Source: Kiritimatiellia bacterium (GTDB lineage Bacteria; Verrucomicrobiota; Kiritimatiellia; RFP12; UBA1067). Taken from it: 64,000 nt of DNA. This document shows positions 19,642-30,181 of this stretch, in pieces. The stretch lies in the NCBI GenBank assembly GCA_028686345.1, contig JAQUCE010000005.1:1-64000 (forward strand). Reading direction: 5' to 3'. Numbering within the stretch: position 1 is the stretch's first letter; each line of letters opens with the position of its first letter. The notes beneath the pieces are model-generated. The model did not search any database. It had not been told where the DNA came from and saw nothing but the letters and a program-made list of their open reading frames with translations. Position numbers and translations under genes: made by a program.

Positions 19642-20309
19642 AAAACAAGACATTTCTAGTCGTGGCCTCAGCCGCCTTTATTTTGCAGGCGGGAATCTTG
19701 GCCTGGATGATCATCCAGCGCGAGATTATCCTGACCCAGGGTGAGCTTTACAGGTTCAAAGCAGCGCCTGTGGATCCCTACGACGCCTTTCGCGGACGCT
19801 ACGTGCGAGTTGACATTGAGGGGGGCGGCCCTTTCCGCACCGACACCCAGCTGCAGCGCGGCATGCCGCTCTATCCATCGCTGGTGGTGGATGCCAATGG
19901 TATCGCCACCTTGACCAACCCTGCGGTCAGACCGCCAGTAGACACGCCGTATATCAAGGTCAAGTGTCGCTATAGCAGCCCTGTGATGCGCGATAGCGGG
20001 ATTGTGACCACCAACTTTGATAAATACGCCAACAATGTGGTTGCCACCAACACCAGCCCCAAGATGGTGATGAGCGGGAAATACACTACCCATGTTGAGC
20101 TTCCTTTTGACCGTTACTATCTCGATGAAAAACTGGCGCCCAAGGCGGAGCAAGTTTACAACGAAACTCGCAGCGGAGATCAAAGAAATCGTAAAGCAGC
20201 CACTCTGCTGGTGCGTGTGCGCAAAGGGCGCGCCCTGATTGAAATGCTTGAAATTGATGGCATCCCGATCCGGGATCTCGCGCTGGAGGAGCAGGCGCGC
20301 ACCCCTTAG
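19638..20309 (+). CDS. GDYXXLXY-domain protein
   Basis: Follows DUF2157 with ATGA overlap; DPYDAFRGRYVRVDI, FDRYYLDEKLAPKAE, KGRALIEMLEIDGIPI. Confidence 0.7.
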   Translation: MKNKTFLVVASAAFILQAGILAWMIIQREIILTQGELYRFKAAPVDPYDAFRGRYVRVDIEGGGPFRTDTQLQRGMPLYPSLVVDANGIATLTNPAVRPPVDTPYIKVKCRYSSPVMRDSGIVTTNFDKYANNVVATNTSPKMVMSGKYTTHVELPFDRYYLDEKLAPKAEQVYNETRSGDQRNRKAATLLVRVRKGRALIEMLEIDGIPIRDLALEEQARTP

Positions 20310-20587
20310 GCCCTTACCGAAGGGCAAGACAAACATGTTGGTCCTTAAATAACCCGCTTTGGGGCAGCCTTCCTCCTTCTCCAAGGCTACGGCGCGACAA
20401 GAAAGGCTGGACAACAAACCTTACGCACCGTTTGTTGTTCACGCTTCCCTGCCACGGCGTAAAAGCGAAGCTCGACTTGTCCGGGCGTAGCTATTGCGAA
20501 GCCTGAAGCCGGAAGCGTGCTCTTTGTTCTCTGCTGGTTCTTGCGAAGTTACCTTCAAGGCTGCATTGTTTAAAGTTTTAGGTATGG

Positions 20588-21013
20588 TTAGACCCCGGCG
20601 CGGATAATCAGGGCTAACCCAGCGACAAAGAAGATGAACATGGCCAGATTCAGTTTGTGGGCTATGCGCGGCGCGCCTTTGAACTCCTTCCAGACCAGAA
20701 TCCCCCACAAGGCCGCCACCAACGTGGCGCCTTGGCCAAGGCCGTAAGAGATGGCCGGACCTGCCGTGCCGGCCGCCACCAGGTTGATGGCATTGCCCAA
20801 TCCCCAGATCAGCCCGCCTAAAATACCGACAAAGTGAATCCCCATCCCGCCCTTAAAATATGCGCTGATCGAAACCGGGGTGCCCGCAACCGGACGCTTC
20901 ATGGCAATCGTGTTGAAGACAAAGGTGCTGGCGAAAATACCGCACGCAAAAACAAAGAAGGCCGAATATGGTGTCATCTTGCCCGCGGCCGGTGCCACAA
21001 AATTCATATCCAT
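20588..21013 (-). pseudogene. Probable 5'-truncated GRP/RhaT-like sugar transporter (C-terminal half only)
   Basis: 141-aa ORF with about four TM helices, GGLIWGLGNAINLVAAGTAGPAISYGLGQGATLVAALWGILVWKEFKGAP; frame closes upstream inside the 3' end of rbsK. Confidence 0.5.
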
Positions 21014-21054
21014 TGAGGCGGCAATAAAGTCTGTAATTTCAATTAGTTTGCAAG

Positions 21055-21960
21055 TTAATGATCTGCCACTTCATGCCGGTAGGGTGCGGAGGCTTGTGCG
21101 CCCATCCGCGTGACCGACACCGCCGCGGCTCTGGCCGCGAACGCCACACCATCGACCAGTTCGCGGCCTTCGGTCAACGCCACAGCTAAAGCCCCGCTGA
21201 ACACGTCACCAGCAGCGGTCGTGTCAATAACCGGCACCTTTATCGCATCCACCATGACCCCCTGGGTTCCGTCAAATGCGTAGGCACCTGCTTTCCCCAT
21301 TGTGATGACAACCTGTAGCGCACCTTTGTTGCAAAGTTCGCGCGCGGCGGCTTCAGCGCTCTTTAAGTCCGACACTTTGATGCCAGTCAACAGCTCGGCC
21401 TCGCTCTGGTTGGGTGTGATGACTTCAAGGCATTCGTATAGACCACTCGGAATTGCCTGTGCCGGGGCTGGGTTGAGGATCACCGGGACACCTTTGTTGA
21501 CCGCTATTTCGGCTGCCCGACAGACTGTGTCGAGCGGGGTCTCGAGCTGCAAAAGCACCAAGTCAGCAGACTCAATAATTCCCTGGAGATCTTCGATCTC
21601 TGACGGCGATAGGGTGCCGTTGGCACCGGAAGCCACAGAGATGCAGTTCTCGCCATTTTCGTCCACCATGATCAGGGCTACTCCGGAAGGCTCCTTGGTG
21701 TCGGTGAAGATGTGGTCAGCGCAAATGCCCTCTTTTTGAAAGAGAGCTTTGGCCTCACGCCCGAAAAGATCGTCTCCGACCTTGGCTATGAAGGTCACTT
21801 GACCGCCAAGGCGTGCCGCCGCAACAGCCTGGTTAGCACCCTTGCCTCCGGGATTCATCATGAATCGCCCGCCCAGGATTGTCTCGCCCGGCGCGGGGAT
21901 ACGCGCTGCCTTGACCACCATATCTGTGTTTGTACTACCTATGATCACGATTCGTTTCAT
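21055..21960 (-). CDS. rbsK: Ribokinase
   Basis: VVIGSTNTDMV-like start, GGKGANQAVAAARLGG, DTTAAGDVFSGALAVAL. Confidence 0.9.
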   Translation of the reverse strand: MKRIVIIGSTNTDMVVKAARIPAPGETILGGRFMMNPGGKGANQAVAAARLGGQVTFIAKVGDDLFGREAKALFQKEGICADHIFTDTKEPSGVALIMVDENGENCISVASGANGTLSPSEIEDLQGIIESADLVLLQLETPLDTVCRAAEIAVNKGVPVILNPAPAQAIPSGLYECLEVITPNQSEAELLTGIKVSDLKSAEAAARELCNKGALQVVITMGKAGAYAFDGTQGVMVDAIKVPVIDTTAAGDVFSGALAVALTEGRELVDGVAFAARAAAVSVTRMGAQASAPYRHEVADH

Positions 21961-21970
21961 TTGACCTCCA

Positions 21971-22190
21971 TAGTCGTTTAAGCGAATAGAAAAAACAATT
22001 AATTGTTCTTTCCTAAAAAGTTGTTTATCGGGGTTTAGTGCGGCTTGTTTCGCAATCATCCACCGCATAGCGGCGGATATACTTTTCAATCATCCACCGC
22101 ATAGCGGCGGATATACTTTTCAATCATCCACCGCATAGCGGCGGATATACTGTGCTGCTTTCAGTATGTCCGCCGCTATGCGGTGGATGC
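21971..22190 (-). repeat. Composite palindromic element (copy B) with one arm tandemly repeated three times
   Basis: caatcatccaccgcatagcggcggatatactttt at 22053, 22087 and 22121; other arm at 22164-22189; tail contains aacaattaattgttcttt and agtcgtttaagcgaata. Confidence 0.9.
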
Positions 22191-22398
22191 CCGTTTTTCG
22201 CGTGCCAGTCGCAAAATGCCGCTCGTAGAGCGGCTACTACACCGAACAACAACCCTTGCATTCCACAGTCGCTCTACCAGCGACATCGGTCGACGATGTT
22301 GTGCGACGATGTTGATGGACGATTGGGATCATGCGTGGGCTCGTCAACCAGCATCGTCGTAAGTCACCGTCAACCAAAGGCGAAGCCGACCGTCTGTA

Positions 22399-22446
22399 GG
22401 TCCGGTTTCCAACCGGACATCTCCGCTTGGAAATCGGAGCTGCGTT
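22399..22446. repeat. Dispersed double-hairpin repeat gtaggtccgatttccaatcggacatgtccggttggaaaccggagct
   Basis: Related copies at about 30378-30428, 33664-33712, 35200-35247 and 57411-57452. Confidence 0.85.
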
Positions 22447-22478
22447 GCTCCCGCACCAAAGGCGCACTTCTCCGCTCA

Positions 22479-23489
22479 CTACCTTCTCGGCGGTTCAACG
22501 CAGAGTTGTACGATCGCCTCACGCACGCGGGCACTCTGCTCTGCGCTCATTACCAGATAGCGGTCGCGCCCTCCTCCCTCTTTTCCGGGTTTAAAGACCG
22601 TTGCGCCATCGTCAGCCACGGTGACCGTCCCGGGTGGTGAGAGATCGAAATAACCGCGCTCCGGATAAACCGCATACAGCAGGGTGGTCGGATCCCATGT
22701 TGGGCGGTCGTGCCCTTTCGGCGAGTAGAGTGCATACGCTTCAGGCATTGGATGGTGCTTGATGTAGCCGTAATCCCGCTCAATCGACGCATAGGGATAG
22801 CATGCCGCTATGCCTATTTCAAAGCCGCTCCAGACCACTGGTGAGGGCCACTCTTTCGCCAGCTTCTGTGCGGCCGGGATGTCCTTGATGACGTTGTACT
22901 CCAGATAGCGGGTGTTCCAGTTAATGGTTTGGAACGCGCCTGCCATGATTGAAAGCAGTTTGACCTTTTTGGCGATCAGCGCTTTTCCGTCCAGCGGCGA
23001 ATATTCGTCTGGCTGAGAGCCCAGCAGCCGCTGAAAATTGGTAAAGAACCCCACCTGCACCAGTGTTACGCTGTTATCCGGCTGTCCAGCCAGGATTTTG
23101 CGAATCAGCCCTGTTGCCTCAGGTGCGTCAATGCCGCTCTTCAGGTCATGAGGATAACGCAGATTGCCATCCGCATCCTTTGCCTCTGCCAGCAGGTTGA
23201 ATTTGCCGGGTTCAGGGGTCACGCCGTTTTTGACCACACCGACCGGAATGTCGGGGCGTCCGTAGAAGGTGTTGACAGCATCCGTAAAAGCGGCGGCCTG
23301 CGGGTGGTCTTTTGTGATCGTAACCGCGAGCAGATCCACCGCGCCGCGGGATTGTAAAGCGTGGATCATGCACAAAGCCATCAGGTCATCTGAATCATTA
23401 CCCATGTCGGTGTCGAAGATCAATCGTACTGGTTCGGCGTGCGTGAGTGTAGCTGCCGCGATAAGAGCCATAAGCCATTTGCTGTTCAT
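22479..23489 (-). CDS. Nucleoside hydrolase (IunH-like), exported
   Basis: Signal peptide; PVRLIFDTDMGNDSDDLMALCMIHAL. Confidence 0.8.
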   Translation of the reverse strand: MNSKWLMALIAAATLTHAEPVRLIFDTDMGNDSDDLMALCMIHALQSRGAVDLLAVTITKDHPQAAAFTDAVNTFYGRPDIPVGVVKNGVTPEPGKFNLLAEAKDADGNLRYPHDLKSGIDAPEATGLIRKILAGQPDNSVTLVQVGFFTNFQRLLGSQPDEYSPLDGKALIAKKVKLLSIMAGAFQTINWNTRYLEYNVIKDIPAAQKLAKEWPSPVVWSGFEIGIAACYPYASIERDYGYIKHHPMPEAYALYSPKGHDRPTWDPTTLLYAVYPERGYFDLSPPGTVTVADDGATVFKPGKEGGGRDRYLVMSAEQSARVREAIVQLCVEPPRR

Positions 23490-23850
23490 ACTTTCAATGC
23501 CTTTCGGTGTGATACGGTTAACGTTTTTCGGGGCTGAAGGCGCACTCGCCTTTAACCGCCTGTTTTTATCTCTCACAGTGGCACAGAGTGCGCAGAGCGA
23601 GACCGACAAAATTCGAGAGCGAGATCGGCCAATTTCTGCCGCGCAAAGATCTAACTCTGTGAGCTTCGCCTCTCCGCGAGGATTCATTTTTTAGGTAAAA
23701 AATGGGTGGTAAAAAATGTTGTCGCGTTGTTTTTGAAACCCTTATCACCTTTACAGCAACGGCTCAACAGCCCGCTTTGGAGCAGGCTTCCGTCTTTGCG
23801 CTTCGCAGCTACGCCGGACACGGAAAGCCTGTACAACAAACTTCGTTATG

Positions 23851-25665
23851 TTAATCGTTGAAGAGCGTCTTCAGCATCTGCCAGCGGATCATCCCATTGA
23901 ATGGCGTTGTATCATAAAAGAGCGCATCGAGAGCCTTTTGGCATCCCTGCTTGACCCGCAGCTGGTCGCCTATGAGAAGGTTGTAGCGCGTGTAAAGCAG
24001 GGGGTTGGCGCGCGGGGCTCGATTGTCATGCTCCTCGATCCGCATCAGCTGTTCCAGTTTGCAGGCAGCGTAAACCCAGGCGTGGTGATTGGCCAGGCGT
24101 TCGGCTTGTATGCTGAGAACCGAGGGTTTTGAGGGCGGCTCAAAGAGACGGGGGTCAAAGTCGTATGAGTAATCAACCATCTCATAGTTGAAGTTGTCGA
24201 GATCATCCTCTTTGCTCTCAGAAAAAATCTCCGGTGTTGGGGTAATGGCTGGATCAGAGTCTTCGCTCTGCTCTTTGCCCTCCGCGGCGAGTAGATCCTC
24301 GCAGTGCTCCCAGCGTGCGCTCAGATCGCCATAGTGCAAGATGGTGTGCAGATCCAGCAAGGTCGCGTGGTTACGCTGTTCCAGCAGTATAAACCGGTTA
24401 TCCATCAGCAGTGAGATGGCGGTCACCGGGTTGTTGCCGCACCGCATGTACTCTTTCAGGTCAACCTGAACAACCTCATCCTTTGATTTCTCCGAGGCAA
24501 TCTCCAGCACACTGTTCTCACGCAGATGAATGCGCCACGCGCCATCCGGCGTTTGAATGGAGGTGGAGGAGGTTTGCACTGCCCTGCTCACGGCATTGGT
24601 CGTGTTCAACGTAATGGTATCATCCACAGGTTTATAGAGCAGAGTCCATTCACGCACAACCGGCTCAACCATCTGGAACGTGGTTGCAAGTTGTACCTTA
24701 AGTTCAGAGCCATCGCGGTTGGCTTCCAAGGCCAGGACAGTCGTGTTAGTCGACGCATTCCAGGCCTCTTTGGTCTCTAGTTTAAGCTGTGTGAAGGCAT
24801 CGTAGATTGTGACAAACCCGTCCGCTGCCCTGAATTTCAGCAACCCGTTGCCTGAAAAGCAGGTATACTGATCAAACGCGCCAACATCATACAACCCAGG
24901 CAGGTCGCGCAGGGCATAACCTTTGAGGGTGCTGTCCTGTTCATCACAAACAAAGTAGAGGTTGGAGGCAACTGCCACCGGGCGGCCGGGAATTCCGGCA
25001 TCCCGCACAGGTGCTTTGACAGGGAAGGGGCCGCCCGCGCCGAGCGCGTCAATGGCGACAATTTTCCCGGTCGGATCAATTTCCATTGCAAACCGGCGGT
25101 TGTTCTTTGAGCTCCTGACAACCGTGGTGTTATTGAAAACCCAGGGGCCTTCATGCGTCTCGGGCCAGGGCAGCGTGTTTTGCCAGAGCCAAAGATCCTC
25201 AACAAAGCTGTACAGTCCGACCTTGCGGCGCAGCGCATCACCGCCAGTGCTCTTTTCCACTGCCAGCGCATACTTGCCGTCCCGCGACAGATGCCACTCG
25301 CAACGCGTGCCCTCCTCCATTGGAGGAAGTGTGATGAGCAGCTCAGGCAGCGCAGTTGCAGCCCAGATGCGAATGTTAGTGAATTCAATTGGCAGGCCGA
25401 GTTTCCGCAAGGCAGCGCGGTGTTGGAGAAGTGCGGCGCGGTCAGCTCCTGCCGGGCATACGGGCGCCGCGCTCTGCTCCGCCTTACGCGCGGCCTGAGC
25501 CTGTTTTTTCCCTGGTGAGAGGTGGTTGACCAGCAACCCCAGCAGGATGGCGGCGGTGAACGGGACTAGAAATATTAAAGCAGCCAAACGTATAGTTTCC
25601 CTCAGGTTTTTAGATTCGTTCCCCTTTTCACTTTGTTTTTGTGCGCTCTTGATTTTATCGTGCAT
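23851..25665 (-). CDS. Membrane-anchored protein of unknown function
   Basis: 604-aa ORF with one N-terminal TM segment; ends of the pair are 2 bp from the amidase gene, same strand; no family recognised. Confidence 0.6.
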   Translation of the reverse strand: MHDKIKSAQKQSEKGNESKNLRETIRLAALIFLVPFTAAILLGLLVNHLSPGKKQAQAARKAEQSAAPVCPAGADRAALLQHRAALRKLGLPIEFTNIRIWAATALPELLITLPPMEEGTRCEWHLSRDGKYALAVEKSTGGDALRRKVGLYSFVEDLWLWQNTLPWPETHEGPWVFNNTTVVRSSKNNRRFAMEIDPTGKIVAIDALGAGGPFPVKAPVRDAGIPGRPVAVASNLYFVCDEQDSTLKGYALRDLPGLYDVGAFDQYTCFSGNGLLKFRAADGFVTIYDAFTQLKLETKEAWNASTNTTVLALEANRDGSELKVQLATTFQMVEPVVREWTLLYKPVDDTITLNTTNAVSRAVQTSSTSIQTPDGAWRIHLRENSVLEIASEKSKDEVVQVDLKEYMRCGNNPVTAISLLMDNRFILLEQRNHATLLDLHTILHYGDLSARWEHCEDLLAAEGKEQSEDSDPAITPTPEIFSESKEDDLDNFNYEMVDYSYDFDPRLFEPPSKPSVLSIQAERLANHHAWVYAACKLEQLMRIEEHDNRAPRANPLLYTRYNLLIGDQLRVKQGCQKALDALFYDTTPFNGMIRWQMLKTLFND

Positions 25666-25667
25666 AT

Positions 25668-27086
25668 TTATTTCACCTTGTTGTTCTCATAAAATTCAGC
25701 CAGTTTTTTCAAGCTTTCAGAGTCGCTCTCCGGCTGCGTTCCGGTTGCGGCGTTTTTGAGATAGATGTTGGTGGCAATTGATTGAACCTGGTTACCTGCC
25801 AGTGTCTGCAGGTCAATCGCAGGGGTGCGTATGTTCTCAGCGCGGGCGTTTTTGGCGTGATTGCCGCGATTTTCAGGGGCTGGCAGCGGTTGAACTTGCG
25901 CTGCGGCTGTTACCGCTGGCTGGCTGCTCTGTGTAACAACGGTTGCAGCAGGCAGGAGAGGCGTTGGGGGAGTGGTAACGGCTGGCAGCAATTTGTTGTC
26001 GGCGACCTGTGGCAGCTTGGCTATTTGCTGCGCCCTCTTTTTCTGTGCCAGATACTCCCGCCAGCGCTCATTGGCCTCAGCGTCTTTTTTCCGTTTTTCA
26101 GCGACCGCAACCTCCAGCGAGTTCACCTTGTGGCAGTAGTCGATAATGCCTGCGGCAATTTTTTCCGCGCAGGCACTCTGCCATGCGTGCTCCTTCATAC
26201 GCCGCGCTTCATCCCGGTTTGAGAGAAAGCCGCACTCAATCAGAGCTGCCGGACAGTGTGTCTCCCGCAGCACAAAAAAAGATTGGCGTTTGAGCCCGCG
26301 GTCAAAACTACTCTCCAGTCCGGTGAGTTGTTTGTGAATGGCATAGCCCAGCAGGTTGTTGTTGTAATCATTTTTGTTGCCGATCTGCCAGCCGCGCGGC
26401 GGGCTGCCCTCGGCGGTGCCGGGATATCCGCTCGGTGTCAGGATAAATGTCTCCACGCCGCAGGCATTGATGTTGGCGGCATGGTTGGCGTGGATGCTGA
26501 CAAAAAGATCTGCTTTTTCTTTGCGCGCAATTGCCGCGCGTTCGTTCAGGGAGAGCGTCTTATCGCTGTCGCGCGTGGCGCGCACCTTAAGTCCGTGGCT
26601 GCGCAGGATCTTGCCAACGCGTCGGGCCAACTCCAGCGTGATCTTCTTCTCATAGAGGTCACGACCAGGTGTAATCGCGCCTGAGTCATCGCCGCCATGC
26701 CCTGGGTCCAGCACGATCTTCAGCGGCTGCGGCTTGTCCGCGGGCTTTGCCTGCAGCATCAGGGCGATTAAATCCATATCAATCGCGGAGATCTTCCAGC
26801 CAGCGCCTGAAGCGCACAGTTCAGGCGCCACATTCAGCCAGACCGTCACACCATTGATCAGCACTCTGCGACTGTTGTTGTGAAAAATCAGCGTGCTGGT
26901 CTGGTTTGAAAAAATACAGGTTTCGGCGGTGACCACCGCATTGCTGGCGGCAAACTGCTCCTGTGCCTGTTCCAGTGTTCTCCACGAAAAATAGGGGTTG
27001 TTGGGCGCGGGGGTGGCGGCAGCGCACTGAGTTGCAAACAGTACGGGAGAGAGATAAAGGCAGAAGTTTTTCAAAAATTTGTCCAT
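25668..27086 (-). CDS. N-acetylmuramoyl-L-alanine amidase (Amidase_3)
   Basis: KIVLDPGHGGDDSGAITPG, RDSDKTLSLNERAAIARKEKADLFVSIHANHA, ALIECGFLSNRDEARRM. Confidence 0.85.
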   Translation of the reverse strand: MDKFLKNFCLYLSPVLFATQCAAATPAPNNPYFSWRTLEQAQEQFAASNAVVTAETCIFSNQTSTLIFHNNSRRVLINGVTVWLNVAPELCASGAGWKISAIDMDLIALMLQAKPADKPQPLKIVLDPGHGGDDSGAITPGRDLYEKKITLELARRVGKILRSHGLKVRATRDSDKTLSLNERAAIARKEKADLFVSIHANHAANINACGVETFILTPSGYPGTAEGSPPRGWQIGNKNDYNNNLLGYAIHKQLTGLESSFDRGLKRQSFFVLRETHCPAALIECGFLSNRDEARRMKEHAWQSACAEKIAAGIIDYCHKVNSLEVAVAEKRKKDAEANERWREYLAQKKRAQQIAKLPQVADNKLLPAVTTPPTPLLPAATVVTQSSQPAVTAAAQVQPLPAPENRGNHAKNARAENIRTPAIDLQTLAGNQVQSIATNIYLKNAATGTQPESDSESLKKLAEFYENNKVK

Positions 27087-27885
27087 AGTCAATCGGGTTC
27101 TGGTCTGGAATTTAATACACCAAAGCTTGCGCATCCTGTTAGGAAGCTAAAGAAGAGTATCATAGCACACCTGTAATTCAGAATCCAGAGGTCATCGCAG
27201 AATTGCTGGCAGTATTGCCGGCAGTATTACCAGGATCATTTTTGCCGGTCAATTTTTGCCACAGAGTCACTGGGAGCGCCGACATCCCTGACGGCATCAG
27301 TAGCTTCACAAGGACAAATTGCCGACTCGTCTTCATCGGCTTCGCAACCTATGCCGCGGCAGGCAGGCGGTTAACACAAAAAGCACGAAAAGGGTGCGCT
27401 TTGTAGGGGTTTCTCACAGAGGCTCAGAGAACCCAGAGCGCAAAGTATGTTACTCTGAGAACTCTGTGCCTTCCCCGTCAGGGCGTAGTTCCGTTTGCGG
27501 GACGAAGCCTGATGTGAGAGATAAAAAACGTGCAAAAAAACACGGAAATGAATGATAGCAGTACAAAGAGCCGTTACAGGGCTCGGGTTCTTAGACCCTT
27601 AAACCCTTAGCGAAGGGCAAGATAATCATGTTGGTTCTTAAAAACATGTTGTCGGTGGCTACTCCTAATCCCAACCCTTATCCCTTTCGACCAGCCACAG
27701 GCTCCCGTTGTTTGATTAGGATTGTTCGTATTACCGGCCCAACGGGTCGGATTCACCATAGCCATGGACAACGTCCCGGGTATCCGACCCCGCATTTATG
27801 TGTCCTGAAAGGGCACCTCAACCACGATTTTGAGGTGACCTTTCAGGTCACAAATCTAATTTCTTACCTCAAAAAACCGAACTCC

Positions 27886-30135
27886 CTAAAAAAGCTCGCA
27901 GTTGCCGCCAGCACAGGCAATCGTCTCGGCCACTGTGGTGTTGTCCTGCCGCTCAATGAGCTGCGTGTAGTCAACCGGCGCGTGGGTGCGGGTTAAATCC
28001 TCCCACATCTTGCAGGTGCTGATGCGCTTGAGACAGCGGGTCATTTTGAGCGCGTCTTTTTTGAAATAATTCTCCGCGAACTTATGCGCACGGCGCACCC
28101 AGTCGAGCTTCTCCAGACGGACTGTTTCAATCGCCTCATAGACGCGCATGGGATAAGTTTTGGCTGTTGCCAGCTCCAGATTCTCACCGCGTCCCAGGAC
28201 ACAATCGCAGGCTGCCCACAGGTTGTCATCAAAGGCGTGCTGCCCATCAACAATCAGCCCTGAAGCCAGAATAGCGCCGACTCCGTAGATTTTAACAATC
28301 GTGGCCGCGTCCAGCACCTCGCAGAACGGGGCCTGCGGATAGTCGAGGTCGCCGCCGTCGGGCAGCAGGGAGATGCCGGCGAACGCGTGGCGGTTGGCAT
28401 AGATGTACTCTTCAACATCATCCCACTCATCATCCTTGACCGAGATGGTGTTGGAGACATTGTGGCTGAGCCAGGGCTCGGCGCACAGCTCCACCTGCTT
28501 GCCGGCGTCAATCCAGTTCTCTTTTGTAAGCTTAACCTTTTCCAGCAGATCAGTTGCGCACAGGTCGCTTTTAATCAGCGCATCCGGCTGCGCTTTGATG
28601 CAGAATGTGAGCACCACATCGGTGCCGTTCGGATTCCAAACCGATTTTTCAACGGCTTTCGGGTTCTGGCCTTTAAAAAAGTCAACCAACAGCTCATCTT
28701 CATTGGCCTGGGCACGGCGCAGATAGCGCTTGGCGTGGTGGGGGTGGATCCCGGAGGATGTTCCCAGAATCGAGCTGGTGGTGCCGGCCGGCTTGACGCA
28801 GGTTGCCCGCGCGGCCGGGTTGATCCCGATCCGCTGCGCCACCTCGGCGTTGATTTTAATGATGTGTTTGGCCATGGCGCGCTGCAGCTCAGGGTCAAAG
28901 GCGATCTTCGGGTGCTCCATCATGCCGGTCATGGAGATGCCAAGCAGCGCTTCACGCTTGGCGATGCGGGTGCTGACCTCGCCCAGATATTCAAACTCGG
29001 TGTAATCAGCTTGCAGGGTTCCGAGAATGGCGGCCACCTCGCACGCCTCTTTAAACTTCTCCGGGCTGTCAACAAGGCCCATATTGATCTCGCAGAGGTT
29101 GCAGAAGGCGAAACCGGATTGGCCGTCAATCTGCGGATAGAGGCCAATCTCAACGCAGGGGTTGAAGGTCATCTCCAGGCTGTCGGTCCAGACAAAGCCC
29201 GGCTCGCCAAACTCCTTGACCGAGTGCATCAGCTCTGTGAATTGGGCGCGCGAGGTGGTGTCACGCAGCAGAATGGCCGAGTTGTTGGAACGTGCGCGCT
29301 GCGGGTTTTCGTTGAACCAGTTGCCGGTTTTTGATTTGGCCATCAGCTCGTCGTCAGGCGAAAAAAGACAGATTGTCGCGCTGCGGCGCACCCCGCCTGA
29401 GAGCACAGCGTCAGAGGCGTGCATCAGGATGTCATAGGCATCCAGTGAGCGCAGTCGCTCCTGGCCGTCAGCCACGCAGCGCTCCAGCAGATCGGTGATC
29501 AGCGCCAGGCTGCGCTTGAGCGGCTCCGGGCCGGGTGCGCGCCCCATGCCTGAGGAGATCGGGCGTCCTTTGGGGCGAATCAGCGAGAAATCAAAGTTGA
29601 CCCGCTTGCCGGCAAACTCGGGAAAGGGGTGGTCAGAGGTGAAGTAGCAGGAGAGCAGAACGCCGAGCGAGTCGCCCCACCCCTCGATTGTGTCAGGTAT
29701 CACAAAGGTCTCGAGCGCGCCGGTGGCCGCGGCGATGCCGGGCAGTTTCGCAACATGATGTTTTTGCACTGAGAAGCCCACCCCGCAGCCGCAGAGCAGC
29801 AGCCAGAGAGCCTCCTGGAAGAAACGGGCCCGGTCGCAGTAGGAGGTGGTGCAGTTATAAATGCGGGCGTTTTTTCTCAGTATGGGCTCGCCGCCGAACT
29901 GCATTGCGCGCTGGCTGCCGAGCACCATACGTTTCTTGATCGCGCCCTCGCAGCGCTCCAGCAGATCATCCACGTTGATGTTTTTGGCGTTAAAGTGGGT
30001 GCGGTGCATTTCAATTACGCGTTCAACCGCCTCGTCAAAGGTTTCACGCCGCATTTTCTCGGGGATATAGCGGCTGTATTTAGATGTAAAAACATAGTTC
30101 TGCAGTGATTCTGTACTCATATTCAAAAAATCCAT
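27886..30135 (-). CDS. nrdJ: Class II (adenosylcobalamin-dependent) ribonucleotide reductase
   Basis: QEALWLLLCGCGVGFSVQKHHVAKLP, LRSLDAYDILMHASDAVLSGGVRRSATICLFS, FCNLCEINMG, KPAGTTSSILGTSSGIHPHHAKRYLRR. Confidence 0.8.
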   Translation of the reverse strand: MDFLNMSTESLQNYVFTSKYSRYIPEKMRRETFDEAVERVIEMHRTHFNAKNINVDDLLERCEGAIKKRMVLGSQRAMQFGGEPILRKNARIYNCTTSYCDRARFFQEALWLLLCGCGVGFSVQKHHVAKLPGIAAATGALETFVIPDTIEGWGDSLGVLLSCYFTSDHPFPEFAGKRVNFDFSLIRPKGRPISSGMGRAPGPEPLKRSLALITDLLERCVADGQERLRSLDAYDILMHASDAVLSGGVRRSATICLFSPDDELMAKSKTGNWFNENPQRARSNNSAILLRDTTSRAQFTELMHSVKEFGEPGFVWTDSLEMTFNPCVEIGLYPQIDGQSGFAFCNLCEINMGLVDSPEKFKEACEVAAILGTLQADYTEFEYLGEVSTRIAKREALLGISMTGMMEHPKIAFDPELQRAMAKHIIKINAEVAQRIGINPAARATCVKPAGTTSSILGTSSGIHPHHAKRYLRRAQANEDELLVDFFKGQNPKAVEKSVWNPNGTDVVLTFCIKAQPDALIKSDLCATDLLEKVKLTKENWIDAGKQVELCAEPWLSHNVSNTISVKDDEWDDVEEYIYANRHAFAGISLLPDGGDLDYPQAPFCEVLDAATIVKIYGVGAILASGLIVDGQHAFDDNLWAACDCVLGRGENLELATAKTYPMRVYEAIETVRLEKLDWVRRAHKFAENYFKKDALKMTRCLKRISTCKMWEDLTRTHAPVDYTQLIERQDNTTVAETIACAGGNCELF

Positions 30136-30181
30136 TAGTAAATTTATATCTCAAAAGCGGAAAAAGGGCTTTCAGCAAGCG

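Noticed and set aside
22053-22154. Three 34-bp direct repeats as a possible CRISPR array
   Set aside because: Units are contiguous with no spacers and belong to the dispersed palindrome family.
28387-29334. Long plus-strand ORF (315 aa) antisense to nrdJ
   Set aside because: Shadow ORF of a clear conserved coding gene; no recognisable features.
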